A stretch of 28,866 bases of DNA from Saccharicrinis sp. UBA6048. Lineage in GTDB: Bacteria; Bacteroidota; Bacteroidia; Bacteroidales; Marinilabiliaceae. This document shows, piece after piece, positions 16,994-25,253 of the stretch. Position 1 is the stretch's first letter, and each line of letters begins with the position of its first letter. The DNA is taken from the NCBI GenBank assembly GCA_002429115.1, contig DIYS01000055.1, positions 1-28,866 of the forward strand, given 5' to 3'. A program made the position numbers and the translations under genes. The notes below the pieces were generated by a model. The model did no database searches, was not told where the DNA came from, and saw only the letters and a list, made by a program, of their open reading frames with translations.

Positions 16994-17347
16994 TTATTTA
17001 CTTGTTGATGCCAAGTAAGTTGTTAGCAACTTAATATTTGTCTTACCGTTTCCTACAAATATTTTATTATCAATAATAAAAACTGGTCTTTTGAGTAATG
17101 TGTACTCATTTGTGAGTAAATTTTGATAATCACTTATTGATAATTCTTTATTCTTCAAATCAAGTGATCGATACTTTTGCGATTGTTTATTTAGAATCTC
17201 TGAATAACCTCCTGCCTTATCAGCCAAATTATCTATTTGTTCAATTGACAACCTGGATTTTTTAACATCAATAACTTCAAATTCTCCAAATTCACTTACT
17301 TGCTTTAGAATTCTTTTACAAGTACTACAACTCGACAACAAGTACAC
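16994..17347 (-). CDS. Spx/ArsC-family thioredoxin-fold protein
   Basis: This is a 117-residue member of the ArsC/Spx/YffB family. The N-terminal KVYLLSSCSTCKRILKQ places a CxxC pair at the position of the ArsC catalytic Cys. A helical insertion follows (SIEQIDNLADKAGGY), then SQKYRSLDL and the family signature LLKRPVFIIDNKIFVGN. The family includes arsenate reductases and redox-sensing transcription factors. With CxxC and no ArsC Arg triad obvious, a redox or Spx-like role is possible. The frame is open to 17431, but those 28 residues do not fit the family. GTG at 17347 follows GAGAGGA by 4 bases, and a -7 box lies inside the extension, so the shorter form is preferred. Confidence 0.8.
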   Translation of the reverse strand: MYLLSSCSTCKRILKQVSEFGEFEVIDVKKSRLSIEQIDNLADKAGGYSEILNKQSQKYRSLDLKNKELSISDYQNLLTNEYTLLKRPVFIIDNKIFVGNGKTNIKLLTTYLASTSK

Positions 17348-17392
17348 TTTTCCTCTCAAAACTTTAAAATCCGGGGTTATGGTTTGCGATAT

Positions 17393-17400
17393 CAAAGATA
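17393..17400 (-). promoter_or_regulatory. -7 promoter element (TATCTTTG) for the Spx/ArsC gene
   Basis: This is an exact TAnnTTTG on the minus strand, 45 bases upstream of GTG 17347 and inside the longer open frame. No ideal -33 TTG was found. Confidence 0.45.
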
Positions 17401-17506
17401 ACAAAGGGTTACAAAACAAAGGCTCAAACACAGGTCTAATCCCACAATATTTGGTAAACGATCAATTCTTGTAGATTAACGTGCATATTTTGTAGATAAT
17501 CAGACC

Positions 17507-17541
17507 AAATAAAAATGCCTGCCAATGATTTGACAGACATT
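17507..17541 (-). terminator. Terminator of the small barrel gene
   Basis: On the minus strand AATGTCTGTC pairs with GGCAGGCATT (10 bases, two G-T pairs) around an 8-base loop, followed by TTTTTATTT. It begins about 23 bases after the stop of the gene at 17565-18023. Confidence 0.75.
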
Positions 17542-17564
17542 CTAAATATATGATTCAAACCAAT

Positions 17565-18023
17565 TTATTTACTACTTGATCCTCCGCCAAAAACCCAGCG
17601 AACATTCAATCCAAATGAATCAACCCCAAAATTAGTATCATCAATTATCCAAAAAGTTGGTCTCCAATCCAAACCCAAAGCAATTGGAACAGAACTAAAA
17701 CGATATTCAAGACCTAATTCACCAGAAACACCTAACCAGAAATTATCACCAATAACTGTTGAAGGACCAACACCGGCATACCAGTTAAAAGATTCTTCAC
17801 CTAAAGGCTTGTAAAGGAAATCCCATAAGGCATCAATACCCATGTTTCCATCCCAGAATCCAACATCGGCGTGAACACGACTAAATTGACCTAATGAAAA
17901 GATACCATCAACGGCAACACCGTTCCATCCATTAGAACCACCAAAACGAACACCGACTTCTTGTGCATTTGAACTAAATGCGACTCCTGCGATTAATACA
18001 AATACAAAAAATAACTTTCTCAT
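17565..18023 (-). CDS. Small outer-membrane beta-barrel protein, unknown function
   Basis: This is a 152-residue protein with signal peptide (FVFVLIAGVAFSSNAQ). The mature part is a run of alternating amphipathic strands with aromatic girdles (VGVRFGGSN, HADVGFWDG, NWYAGVGPSTV, LGVSGELGLEYRF, IALGLDWRPTFW, GLNVRWVFGG), consistent with an 8-stranded barrel of the OmpX/OmpW size class. It ends in a short Gly-Ser tail. No enzyme motif is visible. It follows the next barrel gene by 179 bases on the same strand and ends at its own terminator. The barrel call is confident; the role is unknown. Confidence 0.75.
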   Translation of the reverse strand: MRKLFFVFVLIAGVAFSSNAQEVGVRFGGSNGWNGVAVDGIFSLGQFSRVHADVGFWDGNMGIDALWDFLYKPLGEESFNWYAGVGPSTVIGDNFWLGVSGELGLEYRFSSVPIALGLDWRPTFWIIDDTNFGVDSFGLNVRWVFGGGSSSK

Positions 18024-18202
18024 AATTTAGTTTTTAAGTTTAAAAAATTATTGATTGAATCATTAACTGTTATCAATAAATGGTTATTAAAATACTGCAA
18101 TAACAACCAAAGTTTCTCTATTGTTTAAATATTATTCCCAAATGATTAACATCTAATTTAGAATATTATATTTTGAGTTTCAAGTTATAGCAATAACATT
18201 TT

Positions 18203-19000
18203 TTAATTTACCAATTGAAGATTAATACCCGCAAATAATTGAAGCTGTGGCTGTGTACCACTATGAAGTACTGAATATTGTGGTTCGATAAAGATATTAA
18301 ACACGGTATTATTAACCTTTACAATTTTACCTAGTCCAACACTAAAAGGTATATGGTAATTATCATTTTTAAGATCAAAAGCCCAAATAGCTGCAGATCG
18401 CACATAAGTGCCTTTACCCAATTGCCACATAGCAAACGGCTGCATAGCCATTAAACTTGTGTCATCACGGTCATCATCACCGGCAAAAGATGCCTGCCAG
18501 GTCAACAGGTAGCCATATTGAATAACTGGCGACTTAGCAAAGAATGCAACGTTGGCAAAACCTGCCTGCCACTTCCCTGCCCCAAGTCCTGTTTCAGTTT
18601 CAGTAGGAATCGATACCAAAGGTCCAATACCAATAGTTTGGGTTGCATCCGACTTAAAACTATAGGATAGAAAGGCATTAATATCTCCCAATCCTGATTT
18701 CATATCCCATCCTCCGGATGGGAGTGGAGCGTCAGGTGTGGTCACCAGTGGTGCCGAAACACGTAGCAACAATTTCCCATTAGCTAAAGGTTTTGCAAAA
18801 CGGATCCAGGCTGTATTCAAGTACATATCATCCGGAGCTTCCGTCAACTTGGGTATATAGTAGTTATGAAAGTTAATGGCTGTCATTTTAGCCAATGGAT
18901 TATTCGCCTGAGCAAGATTAGCTGCTTCAGATTTTTTATCCTGGGCACTTATATTGCTTAGCCCAAAGATCATCAAACCTATAAAAAGAAAATGCCTCAT
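18203..19000 (-). CDS. Outer-membrane transporter-like barrel, unknown substrate
   Basis: This is a 265-residue exported protein with a signal peptide ending near NISAQ. After a short polar stretch, ANNPLAKMTAINFHNYYIP and a chain of amphipathic strands follow (LLLRVSAPLVT, GLGDINAFLSYSF, TIGIGPLVSIPTET, QYGYLLTWQASF, FNIFIEPQYSVL). This is the pattern of small transporter-like barrels often filed with the MetA-pathway or neuromedin-U-labelled porins. GxGDxN-type turns are typical of that group. No substrate can be inferred. It shares strand with the small barrel gene downstream and the phosphatase upstream, with gaps large enough for separate promoters, although no -7 box was found. Confidence 0.65.
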   Translation of the reverse strand: MRHFLFIGLMIFGLSNISAQDKKSEAANLAQANNPLAKMTAINFHNYYIPKLTEAPDDMYLNTAWIRFAKPLANGKLLLRVSAPLVTTPDAPLPSGGWDMKSGLGDINAFLSYSFKSDATQTIGIGPLVSIPTETETGLGAGKWQAGFANVAFFAKSPVIQYGYLLTWQASFAGDDDRDDTSLMAMQPFAMWQLGKGTYVRSAAIWAFDLKNDNYHIPFSVGLGKIVKVNNTVFNIFIEPQYSVLHSGTQPQLQLFAGINLQLVN

Positions 19001-19086
19001 AGTTACAAGTTTTTACATCAACAACAGTGCCTGATGAATTAGAGCACAATTCGAAGATGTGTTAATATTTAAATTATCATAGCCAC

Positions 19087-20055
19087 TTAAAAGATGACAC
19101 CAAAATCATTCTTCATGCTTATTTCAATCCAACCTTTTTCGGCACAAAGCTCTTTCATATCCTCATTATGGTATTTATATTCGCGCTCTTCGTCATCATG
19201 ATTAACAATCATTTGCAAACTAACAGGTGCATTTTTCGAATATTGCAGCATATGATAGTCGCCTCGTGAATTACCAATGGCCACCACTGGCATCTTTCCT
19301 ATTTTATTAAGGATATTTACCGGTTTTCCAGCCTCATCGTTAATTGGTTGAACAAATTCATGCTGCCGCGTTAAAGTTGATGCTCCGGGATTTTCCTCAA
19401 ATTTTGTCAAGATGGTTGTTCCAATAACGTTAGTGACAGAAATACCGATAGCCTCCTCACAAAATGACCTGGTAAACTGAGGATCAGAACCGGAAACAAT
19501 GTAAACTTCAAATTGATTCTCCTTGAGAAGGTCAATAAATTCGAGAATTGGCTTATAGACAAGTTTATTATACGACTGACCAAAGCGCTTATCTTTTACT
19601 TCGGAAAAATATTGTTTGACAGCATCAGTATATTGTTGATTTGTGAATCCATCAGTAGCATAGAGTAAAACACTATATAAGCCATCATCCGCAAAATATC
19701 CTACCTTCTTAAAATGCTCCCAATCTTCTTCTGATATTGCTTTAAAAGGCTGAACATTTTTCAGCTCGGGCTTTTCTACAATGCGCTTATTAATTTCACG
19801 AATCGCAAAATCAAATAACACATAGTTCGGCTTCTCCAATAAAATTGTTCCATCCATATCAAAAACGGCGATGCGGTCTTCAACTGGGATGTAACTGGCG
19901 TTTTCCGGATTGGTAGTTTTATTGATAAACTCAATAATGGCGGACTTGGCCTTGCCTTCATTCCAACTCGCTAATGTTGGATCGTTACTCTGCTTTGGAG
20001 TAGAACAAGCGATAAAAACGAGTACCCAAAGAAATGTGATTTTGTAATGCTTCAT
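19087..20055 (-). CDS. Exported HAD-superfamily phosphatase, probable lipoprotein
   Basis: This is a 322-residue HAD hydrolase with an export signal ending at Cys17 (VLVFIAC-STP), so it is likely a lipoprotein. Motif I is AVFDMDGTI, with nucleophile Asp66 and acid/base Asp68. Motif II is YIVSGSDPQ (Ser188). Motif IV is AIGNSRGDYHML (Asp266). A candidate motif III lysine is near residue 244-251. A cap domain of about 110 residues lies between motifs I and II. The layout resembles phosphoserine phosphatase-like HADs (C1 cap), most of which are cytoplasmic. Here it acts outside the inner membrane, perhaps taking phosphate from organic phosphoesters (inference). It is monocistronic as far as visible. 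Confidence 0.88.
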   Translation of the reverse strand: MKHYKITFLWVLVFIACSTPKQSNDPTLASWNEGKAKSAIIEFINKTTNPENASYIPVEDRIAVFDMDGTILLEKPNYVLFDFAIREINKRIVEKPELKNVQPFKAISEEDWEHFKKVGYFADDGLYSVLLYATDGFTNQQYTDAVKQYFSEVKDKRFGQSYNKLVYKPILEFIDLLKENQFEVYIVSGSDPQFTRSFCEEAIGISVTNVIGTTILTKFEENPGASTLTRQHEFVQPINDEAGKPVNILNKIGKMPVVAIGNSRGDYHMLQYSKNAPVSLQMIVNHDDEEREYKYHNEDMKELCAEKGWIEISMKNDFGVIF

Positions 20056-20207
20056 ATTTAATAATTAGGTTTGATCTAACAATTTAGTAAGTTTTCGTTT
20101 ATTTTCAACAAGCTATGCGTTTAAACTTATCACTAACACTATTCAAGACATCAGCCATAATTATTTAAAAATGAAGCTCAATTTCTTATTTACGAATAAT
20201 TAATACT

Positions 20208-20215
20208 TACCTTTG
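20208..20215 (+). promoter_or_regulatory. -7 promoter element (TACCTTTG)
   Basis: An exact TAnnTTTG is followed by CGC, with TTA at the expected -33 position. It lies 31 bases before the ATG of the 92-residue protein. Confidence 0.6.
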
Positions 20216-20246
20216 CGCAGAATAGCATACTTAAAATAGAATAAAT

Positions 20247-20525
20247 ATGGCTAGTGTTAGAGAATTAAAAAAAGACATCAACTTTCTGGCATCTGAATTA
20301 ATAACAGAAGCATACGTTAAGCAACTTTTAAATGAAAGTGCTGATGATGATAAAATTGCTGGAGTAGTGGTTAAAGCAATTGAGTTTCGTAATAATTTAG
20401 TAGCACGAGCTAACCATCCAGATGGGAAAGATAACCCAAAGATGGTTAAAGCGTTTTACAGAGAATTACGTAAAGATATGATGGAAAAGTTTCTTGAGAT
20501 TTCTAAAGAAACAAACGAGTTGTAA
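20247..20525 (+). CDS. Small conserved helical protein, unknown function
   Basis: This is a 92-residue cytoplasmic protein, almost entirely helical and charged (VRELKKDINFLASELITEAY, FYRELRKDMMEKFLEISKET). It has no signal peptide, membrane helix or Cys. Length and sequence recall a family of uncharacterised proteins widespread in Bacteroidota; no function is known to me. It has its own promoter box and a strong terminator, so it is a stand-alone transcription unit and probably well expressed. Confidence 0.8.
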   Translation: MASVRELKKDINFLASELITEAYVKQLLNESADDDKIAGVVVKAIEFRNNLVARANHPDGKDNPKMVKAFYRELRKDMMEKFLEISKETNEL

Positions 20526-20545
20526 TCTTTACCTAAGATATTTTG

Positions 20546-20578
20546 AAACTTCCATGCTTTTAGTGTGGAAGTTTTTTT
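20546..20578 (+). terminator. Rho-independent terminator
   Basis: AAACTTCCA pairs with TGGAAGTTT, extended inward by TGC/GTG, with a TTTTA loop and a tail of seven T. It lies 20 bases after the stop of the 92-residue protein. Confidence 0.9.
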
Positions 20579-20746
20579 ATCCCCAAAAGTTGGTATAAAC
20601 CTTTAAGCATCCTTATTGACATTCAGCCCAAACATTAAATACACACTCACTAAAAGGCACTTACAATAGCAACCACCGATAAACAACTATTCGATCTCAA
20701 TAATATTTCCCCAATAATTGGGATTATTTGGGACCTCGCGATTGAG

Positions 20747-20754
20747 TAATTTTG
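20747..20754 (+). promoter_or_regulatory. -7 promoter element (TAATTTTG) for porin / FMN-binding unit
   Basis: This is an exact TAnnTTTG, 73 bases before the porin ATG. The nearest TTG (20728-20730) is 16 bases upstream, shorter than ideal. Confidence 0.5.
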
Positions 20755-20827
20755 TACCGATTTATTTAACTGTCGCCAGATTACTAAAATTGATGGTGAT
20801 AGATATAACGGGAAACAATAATTTAAG

Positions 20828-22012
20828 ATGAAAAAAATTGTACTATTTGCCGCTTTTATTGCGGTTGCTTTAAATGTATTTGCTCAAAGTCAGGATAATG
20901 AGCAACAAATTAACTCGGCTCAACGCTTATTAAATTCTAACCAAGGGCTGACAATTGGTGGTTATGGCGAGGTTCATTTCAACCAGGCTCTAGATGGTGA
21001 TACTTACAACAACGGAAAATTAGATGTACACCGCGTTGTTATGTTATTTGGATACAACTTTAACGAGAAAACTCAATTTGTTACAGAGCTTGAATTTGAA
21101 CACGTTAAAGAGGTGTATGTAGAGCAGGCTTTTATCCAACACAAGTTAAGCAATGCCTTTCAGTTCCGTGGCGGTTTAATGCTTATCCCAATGGGTATTG
21201 TAAACGAGTACCACGAACCAAATACATTCAATGGTGTGGAACGTCCTTTGATAGATAAATATATTACTCCAACCACATGGCGTGAGATTGGTGCAGGTTT
21301 CACAGGTAATATTCTTCCTGCTTCGATTCGTTACCAGGCGTATGTCGTTGGTGGATTTAACGGATACGACGGTGCAGGTAAATTCAGTGGTAAAAACGGT
21401 TTGCGCAAAGGTCGTCAGAAGGGTGCTGAAGCTTATGTAAGCTCTGCTAACTTGACTGGTAAAATTGAGTATTTCGGTATCAGAGGATTAAACGTTGGAT
21501 TATCAGGTTATTTCGGCGATTCGCAAAGCACACTATATGATGGATTAGAAAAGAGCGACAAAGATGCTGTTGCTGCAGCTGACTCATCAGTTATTGGTAT
21601 GGCGATGATTGGTTTGGATGCACGTTATACTTATGGTGGTCTTCAGTTGCGTGGTCAATACTACCACACTTCTTTGTCAAACACTAAGCAGTACAACGAA
21701 TTCACAGGTAATGACGTTGGCAGCTCAATGTTTGGTTACTATGTAGAGGCAGGTTACAACGTATTCAAGCACCTTGACAATGTTAAAACTGACCTGATTC
21801 CTTTCGTACGTTATGAAGCATACGACACACACAACAAAGTTGAAGGAAACATTGCCAAGAATGATGCGTACGATGTAAAAGCGATCACAACTGGCCTGAC
21901 ATTAAAGCTAACTCAAAATGCCGTATTAAAAGCAGATATGCAGTTTGTTAAATCAGCTGCTGCCGATGAGTATTCAAAAACGTTTAATGCCGGATTTGGT
22001 ATAATGTTCTAA
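20828..22012 (+). CDS. Outer-membrane porin (O/P-like)
   Basis: This is a 394-residue porin with signal peptide (VLFAAFIAVALNVFAQ) and a short polar N-terminal segment. Amphipathic strands follow, starting LTIGGYGEVHFNQ, HRVVMLFGYNF and TQFVTELEFEHVKEVYVEQAF. It ends in Phe (FNAGFGIMF), the expected barrel-assembly signal. The pattern fits the phosphate-selective porin O/P type common in Bacteroidota, though real selectivity is unknown. Codon use is richer in GGT, CGT and AAC than in neighbouring genes, suggesting high expression. It is followed after one base by the FMN-binding protein gene, so the two are co-translated and probably work in one envelope pathway. Confidence 0.85.
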   Translation: MKKIVLFAAFIAVALNVFAQSQDNEQQINSAQRLLNSNQGLTIGGYGEVHFNQALDGDTYNNGKLDVHRVVMLFGYNFNEKTQFVTELEFEHVKEVYVEQAFIQHKLSNAFQFRGGLMLIPMGIVNEYHEPNTFNGVERPLIDKYITPTTWREIGAGFTGNILPASIRYQAYVVGGFNGYDGAGKFSGKNGLRKGRQKGAEAYVSSANLTGKIEYFGIRGLNVGLSGYFGDSQSTLYDGLEKSDKDAVAAADSSVIGMAMIGLDARYTYGGLQLRGQYYHTSLSNTKQYNEFTGNDVGSSMFGYYVEAGYNVFKHLDNVKTDLIPFVRYEAYDTHNKVEGNIAKNDAYDVKAITTGLTLKLTQNAVLKADMQFVKSAAADEYSKTFNAGFGIMF

Positions 22013-22013
22013 G

Positions 22014-22583
22014 ATGATGAAACAATCAGTATTAACACTAATTTTATTCGCATTAAGCTACTTAGCTTTCGGTCGTGGTGATATTAACTACGAACATAAA
22101 GCGATACAGAAAACGCTTGTTAAGAGTTGTAACATGGTAAATCCTCAGTTAAGTGAGGTGACACTACCCAAAGAATTGTGCTGCAACTTACAAGGCAAGT
22201 TTTTTAGTGTGACAAGTGATACTGATTCAGATATAAAACATATGTACATTGGTCGTGTGAACAGCTGCCGGGCCGGCGGCTGTTCCATACCAACTGCCTT
22301 AACGCAAGGGGGTGACTCAGAGTACTTCGACTACCTTGTATTATTTAATGCTCAAAATGATGTGGTTCTTGTTAAAGTATTCAACTATCAGGCAACACAT
22401 GGCCACGAAGTAACCGCCAAAGGCTGGCTGAAACAATTTATTGGTTACAACACCAGTGATAAAGATCTGGAAGTAGGAAAAAATATTGATTCAATTTCCG
22501 GAGCGACTATTTCCGTTAATAGTATCACGCAGGATATCAGTGACAAAACACGTATCATTAATGAATACTTGTCACGTTCCTAA
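22014..22583 (+). CDS. Exported FMN-binding-domain protein with flavinylation motif
   Basis: This is a 189-residue exported protein. The signal peptide ends near YLAFG. The C-terminal half matches the FMN-binding domain of RnfG/NqrC type. NIDSISGATISVNS at residues 158-170 carries the S-G-A-T motif, whose Thr (165) is normally linked to FMN by ApbE. KVFNYQATHGHEVTAKGWLKQF is the preceding core. The N-terminal half has five Cys (39, 56, 57, 85, 90), including a CC pair and CRAGGC, unusual for the domain and able to form disulfides or bind a metal. It is one base behind the porin. Extracytoplasmic flavin electron transfer is the likely role; the electron donor is not in the window. Its stop codon overlaps that of dinB on the opposite strand. 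Confidence 0.85.
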   Translation: MMKQSVLTLILFALSYLAFGRGDINYEHKAIQKTLVKSCNMVNPQLSEVTLPKELCCNLQGKFFSVTSDTDSDIKHMYIGRVNSCRAGGCSIPTALTQGGDSEYFDYLVLFNAQNDVVLVKVFNYQATHGHEVTAKGWLKQFIGYNTSDKDLEVGKNIDSISGATISVNSITQDISDKTRIINEYLSRS

Positions 22584-23647
22584 TCTCTGAAGTCAATCTT
22601 TAATTGAAGGGCTTCTGATTCTGTCTCCTCTTTAAAGTTAGAAACGGTTAATCCCAATAAACGAATGGGTCTGTTTAAAGGCGCTTCATTAATCAGCTCA
22701 TTTGCCAATTCATCAAGTAAAGTACTGTTGATTGGTTTATCTTGAGTTTTAGAGCGTGTTATCTGCTCAAAATTATCAAACTTCACTTTGAGTGTTAATG
22801 TTTTTCCTGATTTTCCACTCTTTTTCAAACGCTTTAACAGTCCTTCCTTCAACTGATTAATTTCGTGATCAATCTGCTGTTTATCGCGCAGATCATTTCC
22901 ACAAGTATTTTCAATGCCAACCGATTTACGCTCACGATGCGGTTGTACAGGCCGATCGTCAATACCTCTGGCAATATCATAAAAGTAATGTCCTGCTTTA
23001 CCAAAGTGATGAATCATACGTGGCAAGTCATAGCGCAATAAATCCTTTCCTTTATGAATATCAAGCATGTGCATCTTCTCAGCAGTTTTCTTCCCGACGC
23101 CAAAGAATTTCTCAATGGGCAATTGCTCAATAAAAGCCCGCACCCCAGATGGTTTGATAATATACATCCCATCAGGCTTTCGCTGATCACTGGCCACCTT
23201 AGCCAGAAACTTATTAACACTGACGCCTGCCGATGCTGTTAATCCAGTGGTCTCAAAAATCTTTTGTTTGATTTCTCGTGCAACCTCCGTTGCCGATTCG
23301 ATGCCCTTTTTGTTGTCTGTGACATCTAAAAAGGCTTCATCCAAGGATAATGGCTCCACCAAATCGGTATATTTAAAAAAGATCTCTCGAATTTGTCGCG
23401 ATACCTCTTTATACACATCAAATCGGTGCTTTTGAAATATTAAATGTGGACATCGCCGTAATGCTACTTTGGACGACATGGCTGAACGAACACCATATTT
23501 TCGTGCCTCATAGCTGGCGGCTGCAATCACACCACGTTCACTATTGCCTCCAACCACCACCGGCTTACCACGCAATTCGGGAAAATCGCGCTGTTCAACC
23601 GATGCAAAAAAAGCATCCATATCAATATGAATAATCTTACGGGACAA
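22580..23647 (-). CDS. dinB: DNA polymerase IV (Y family)
   Basis: This is a 355-residue translesion DNA polymerase, close to the usual 350. Palm motifs are HIDMDAFFASVEQRD (first catalytic Asp) and EPLSLDEAFLDVT (catalytic Asp-Glu). Others are GVIAAASYEARKYGVRSAM, the helix-hairpin-helix LPIEKFFGVGKKTAEKM, and the little-finger region RKSVGIENT. The frame is open to ATG 23722, but those extra 25 residues overlap a tandem DNA repeat and do not fit the family. TTG at 23647 gives MSRKIIHIDMDAF, the usual start. No ATG lies between. It has no beta-clamp-like QLxLF at the very end; EALQLKIDF near the C-terminus may serve. It bypasses DNA damage, usually under stress control. Confidence 0.93.
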   Translation of the reverse strand: MSRKIIHIDMDAFFASVEQRDFPELRGKPVVVGGNSERGVIAAASYEARKYGVRSAMSSKVALRRCPHLIFQKHRFDVYKEVSRQIREIFFKYTDLVEPLSLDEAFLDVTDNKKGIESATEVAREIKQKIFETTGLTASAGVSVNKFLAKVASDQRKPDGMYIIKPSGVRAFIEQLPIEKFFGVGKKTAEKMHMLDIHKGKDLLRYDLPRMIHHFGKAGHYFYDIARGIDDRPVQPHRERKSVGIENTCGNDLRDKQQIDHEINQLKEGLLKRLKKSGKSGKTLTLKVKFDNFEQITRSKTQDKPINSTLLDELANELINEAPLNRPIRLLGLTVSNFKEETESEALQLKIDFRD

Positions 23648-23688
23648 TGGTTCCTGTTTTGAAGCGCAAGTTATAAATAATAGGCAAA

Positions 23689-23720
23689 GGACGGAAGACA
23701 GCGGACGGAAGACCGGAGAC
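23689..23720. repeat. 14-base tandem repeat (GGACGGAAGAC), 2.3 copies
   Basis: GGACGGAAGAC occurs at 23689-23699 and 23703-23713, followed by a partial copy CGGAGAC. The period is 14 bases. It lies between the divergent dinB and MATE genes. I recall similar GACGGAAG strings in intergenic DNA of other Bacteroidota, but this was not checked. Confidence 0.7.
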
Positions 23721-23788
23721 ATAAAAAAGTGAGAGAGGAGTATGAGACAATTACCTCATTAATCATGCCTCATCCATCAAATATAGAC

Positions 23789-23796
23789 TATCTTCG
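23789..23796 (+). promoter_or_regulatory. Near-consensus -7 element (TATCTTCG) before the MATE gene
   Basis: This differs from TAnnTTTG at one position and lies 9 bases before the ATG. A transcript from it would have almost no leader. Confidence 0.35.
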
Positions 23797-23804
23797 CAGC
23801 TGGT

Positions 23805-25253
23805 ATGAATAAATCTGTTGACTTAACACAAGGATCAATTTTTAAGCAATTGGTCAAACTGGCTTTACCAATTATTGGCACATCATTAATGCAAATGGCC
23901 TACAACCTGACAGATATGATCTGGCTGGGACAGCTGGGCAGTAACGCAGTGGCCTCTGTTGGAAGTGCCGGATTCTACATTTGGCTGGGCATGTCCCTAC
24001 TATTAGTCACACGTATTGGTGCTGAAGTGGGCGTATCACAGGCTCTTGGCCGGAAAGAGCCGGAAACAGCTGCTCGTTTTGCCCGTCATTCCTTATTTTG
24101 GGCATTAGTATTATCTATTTTGATTGCCGCCATTTCATTAATATTTGCACCTCAATTAATTGGAGTATTCCGACTCTCAAAAGGTATTGTTGAAGGTGGT
24201 GCGATAAGCTACCTTCGCATCGTTTCACTGGGCTTTGTTTTTACATTTATCAACCCAACTTTTCAGGGGATTTACAACGGTGTAGGCAACAGTCGCCTGC
24301 CATTCTACTACTTACTCGTGGGGCTTGGCCTAAATATGCTTCTTGATCCGATTATGATCTTTGGCTTTGCATTTATTCCGGCCTTAGGCGTTAATGGTGC
24401 GGCCTGGGCCACGGTAATTGCACAGGTAGTGGTATTTAGTATTTTCTGCATCCGTTTTATCTGGAAAAAGGAAATCATCGACCCTGATTTTAAACGCTTT
24501 AAGCTTAGCAAAGAAATAACAATTAAAATATTTAAACTGGGAATACCGGTTGCCGCAGAAAGCTCTTTATTTGCATGCTTTGCACTTATTTTAGCACGTA
24601 TGATTACCAAATGGGGCGATGTACCAATTGCCGTGCAAAGTGTTGGTGCTCAGATTGAGGCTATTTCATGGATGACCTCTTCGGGATTTGCGACTGCATT
24701 GGGCACCTTTACCGGACAAAATTTTGGTGCCAATAACTGGAATCGTATCAAAAAGGGATATTACACAACTTTGGGCATTGGAATATTTTTGGGGACCATT
24801 GTCACCATCTCTTTTATCATTTTTGGGCGTGAGATATTCTCCTTGTTCCTACAGGAACCAGAGCCTCTTCAAATGGGCATTGTCTATCTAAAAATCCTGG
24901 CGGTTTCGCAGATATTTATGATTATCGAAATCATTACCCGTGGAGCTTTTAACGGAATCGGACGCACCATTCCACCTTCAATTATTGGTATTATTTTTAC
25001 CGGCGCACGTGTTCCGGCGGCTATGGTTCTTTCATTGGAAAAATATCTGGGCATGTTGGGCATCTGGTGGGCCATTAGTTTATCAAGCGTGGTCAAAGGA
25101 ATTGGATTAATGGGCTGGTATATGGCAGTACTGCATGGAAATGGGAGTGATAAACCCAAAAAGAAACGCTTTAGATTGTCCTTATTACCTACTCGTCAGC
25201 GTCAGCAAATTAAGATAGAAGATTGTTCAATTGATGAAAGCACTATAAAATGA
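23805..25253 (+). CDS. MATE family multidrug efflux transporter
   Basis: This is a 482-residue inner-membrane protein with 12 expected helices in two similar halves. Family landmarks are LALPIIGTSLMQMAYNLTDM at the N-terminus, QGIYNGVGNSRLPF, LLDPIMIFGF and GVNGAAWATVIAQ in half one. In half two they are GIPVAAESSLF and TGQNFGANNWNRIKKGY. It exports cationic drugs or metabolites in exchange for Na+ or H+. A 35-residue polar, basic C-terminal tail (KPKKKRFRLSLLPTRQRQ) is longer than usual. Its stop overlaps the start of mnmD by four bases (ATGA), so the two are translationally coupled. Confidence 0.93.
   Translation: MNKSVDLTQGSIFKQLVKLALPIIGTSLMQMAYNLTDMIWLGQLGSNAVASVGSAGFYIWLGMSLLLVTRIGAEVGVSQALGRKEPETAARFARHSLFWALVLSILIAAISLIFAPQLIGVFRLSKGIVEGGAISYLRIVSLGFVFTFINPTFQGIYNGVGNSRLPFYYLLVGLGLNMLLDPIMIFGFAFIPALGVNGAAWATVIAQVVVFSIFCIRFIWKKEIIDPDFKRFKLSKEITIKIFKLGIPVAAESSLFACFALILARMITKWGDVPIAVQSVGAQIEAISWMTSSGFATALGTFTGQNFGANNWNRIKKGYYTTLGIGIFLGTIVTISFIIFGREIFSLFLQEPEPLQMGIVYLKILAVSQIFMIIEIITRGAFNGIGRTIPPSIIGIIFTGARVPAAMVLSLEKYLGMLGIWWAISLSSVVKGIGLMGWYMAVLHGNGSDKPKKKRFRLSLLPTRQRQQIKIEDCSIDESTIK

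Noticed and set aside
22580..23722. DNA polymerase IV as a lipoprotein (N-terminus with a hydrophobic stretch and a Cys in FITCAS)
   Set aside because: The extra 25 residues overlap a 14-base tandem repeat and are not part of the family. TTG at 23647 gives the usual N-terminus. A cytoplasmic polymerase would not be exported.
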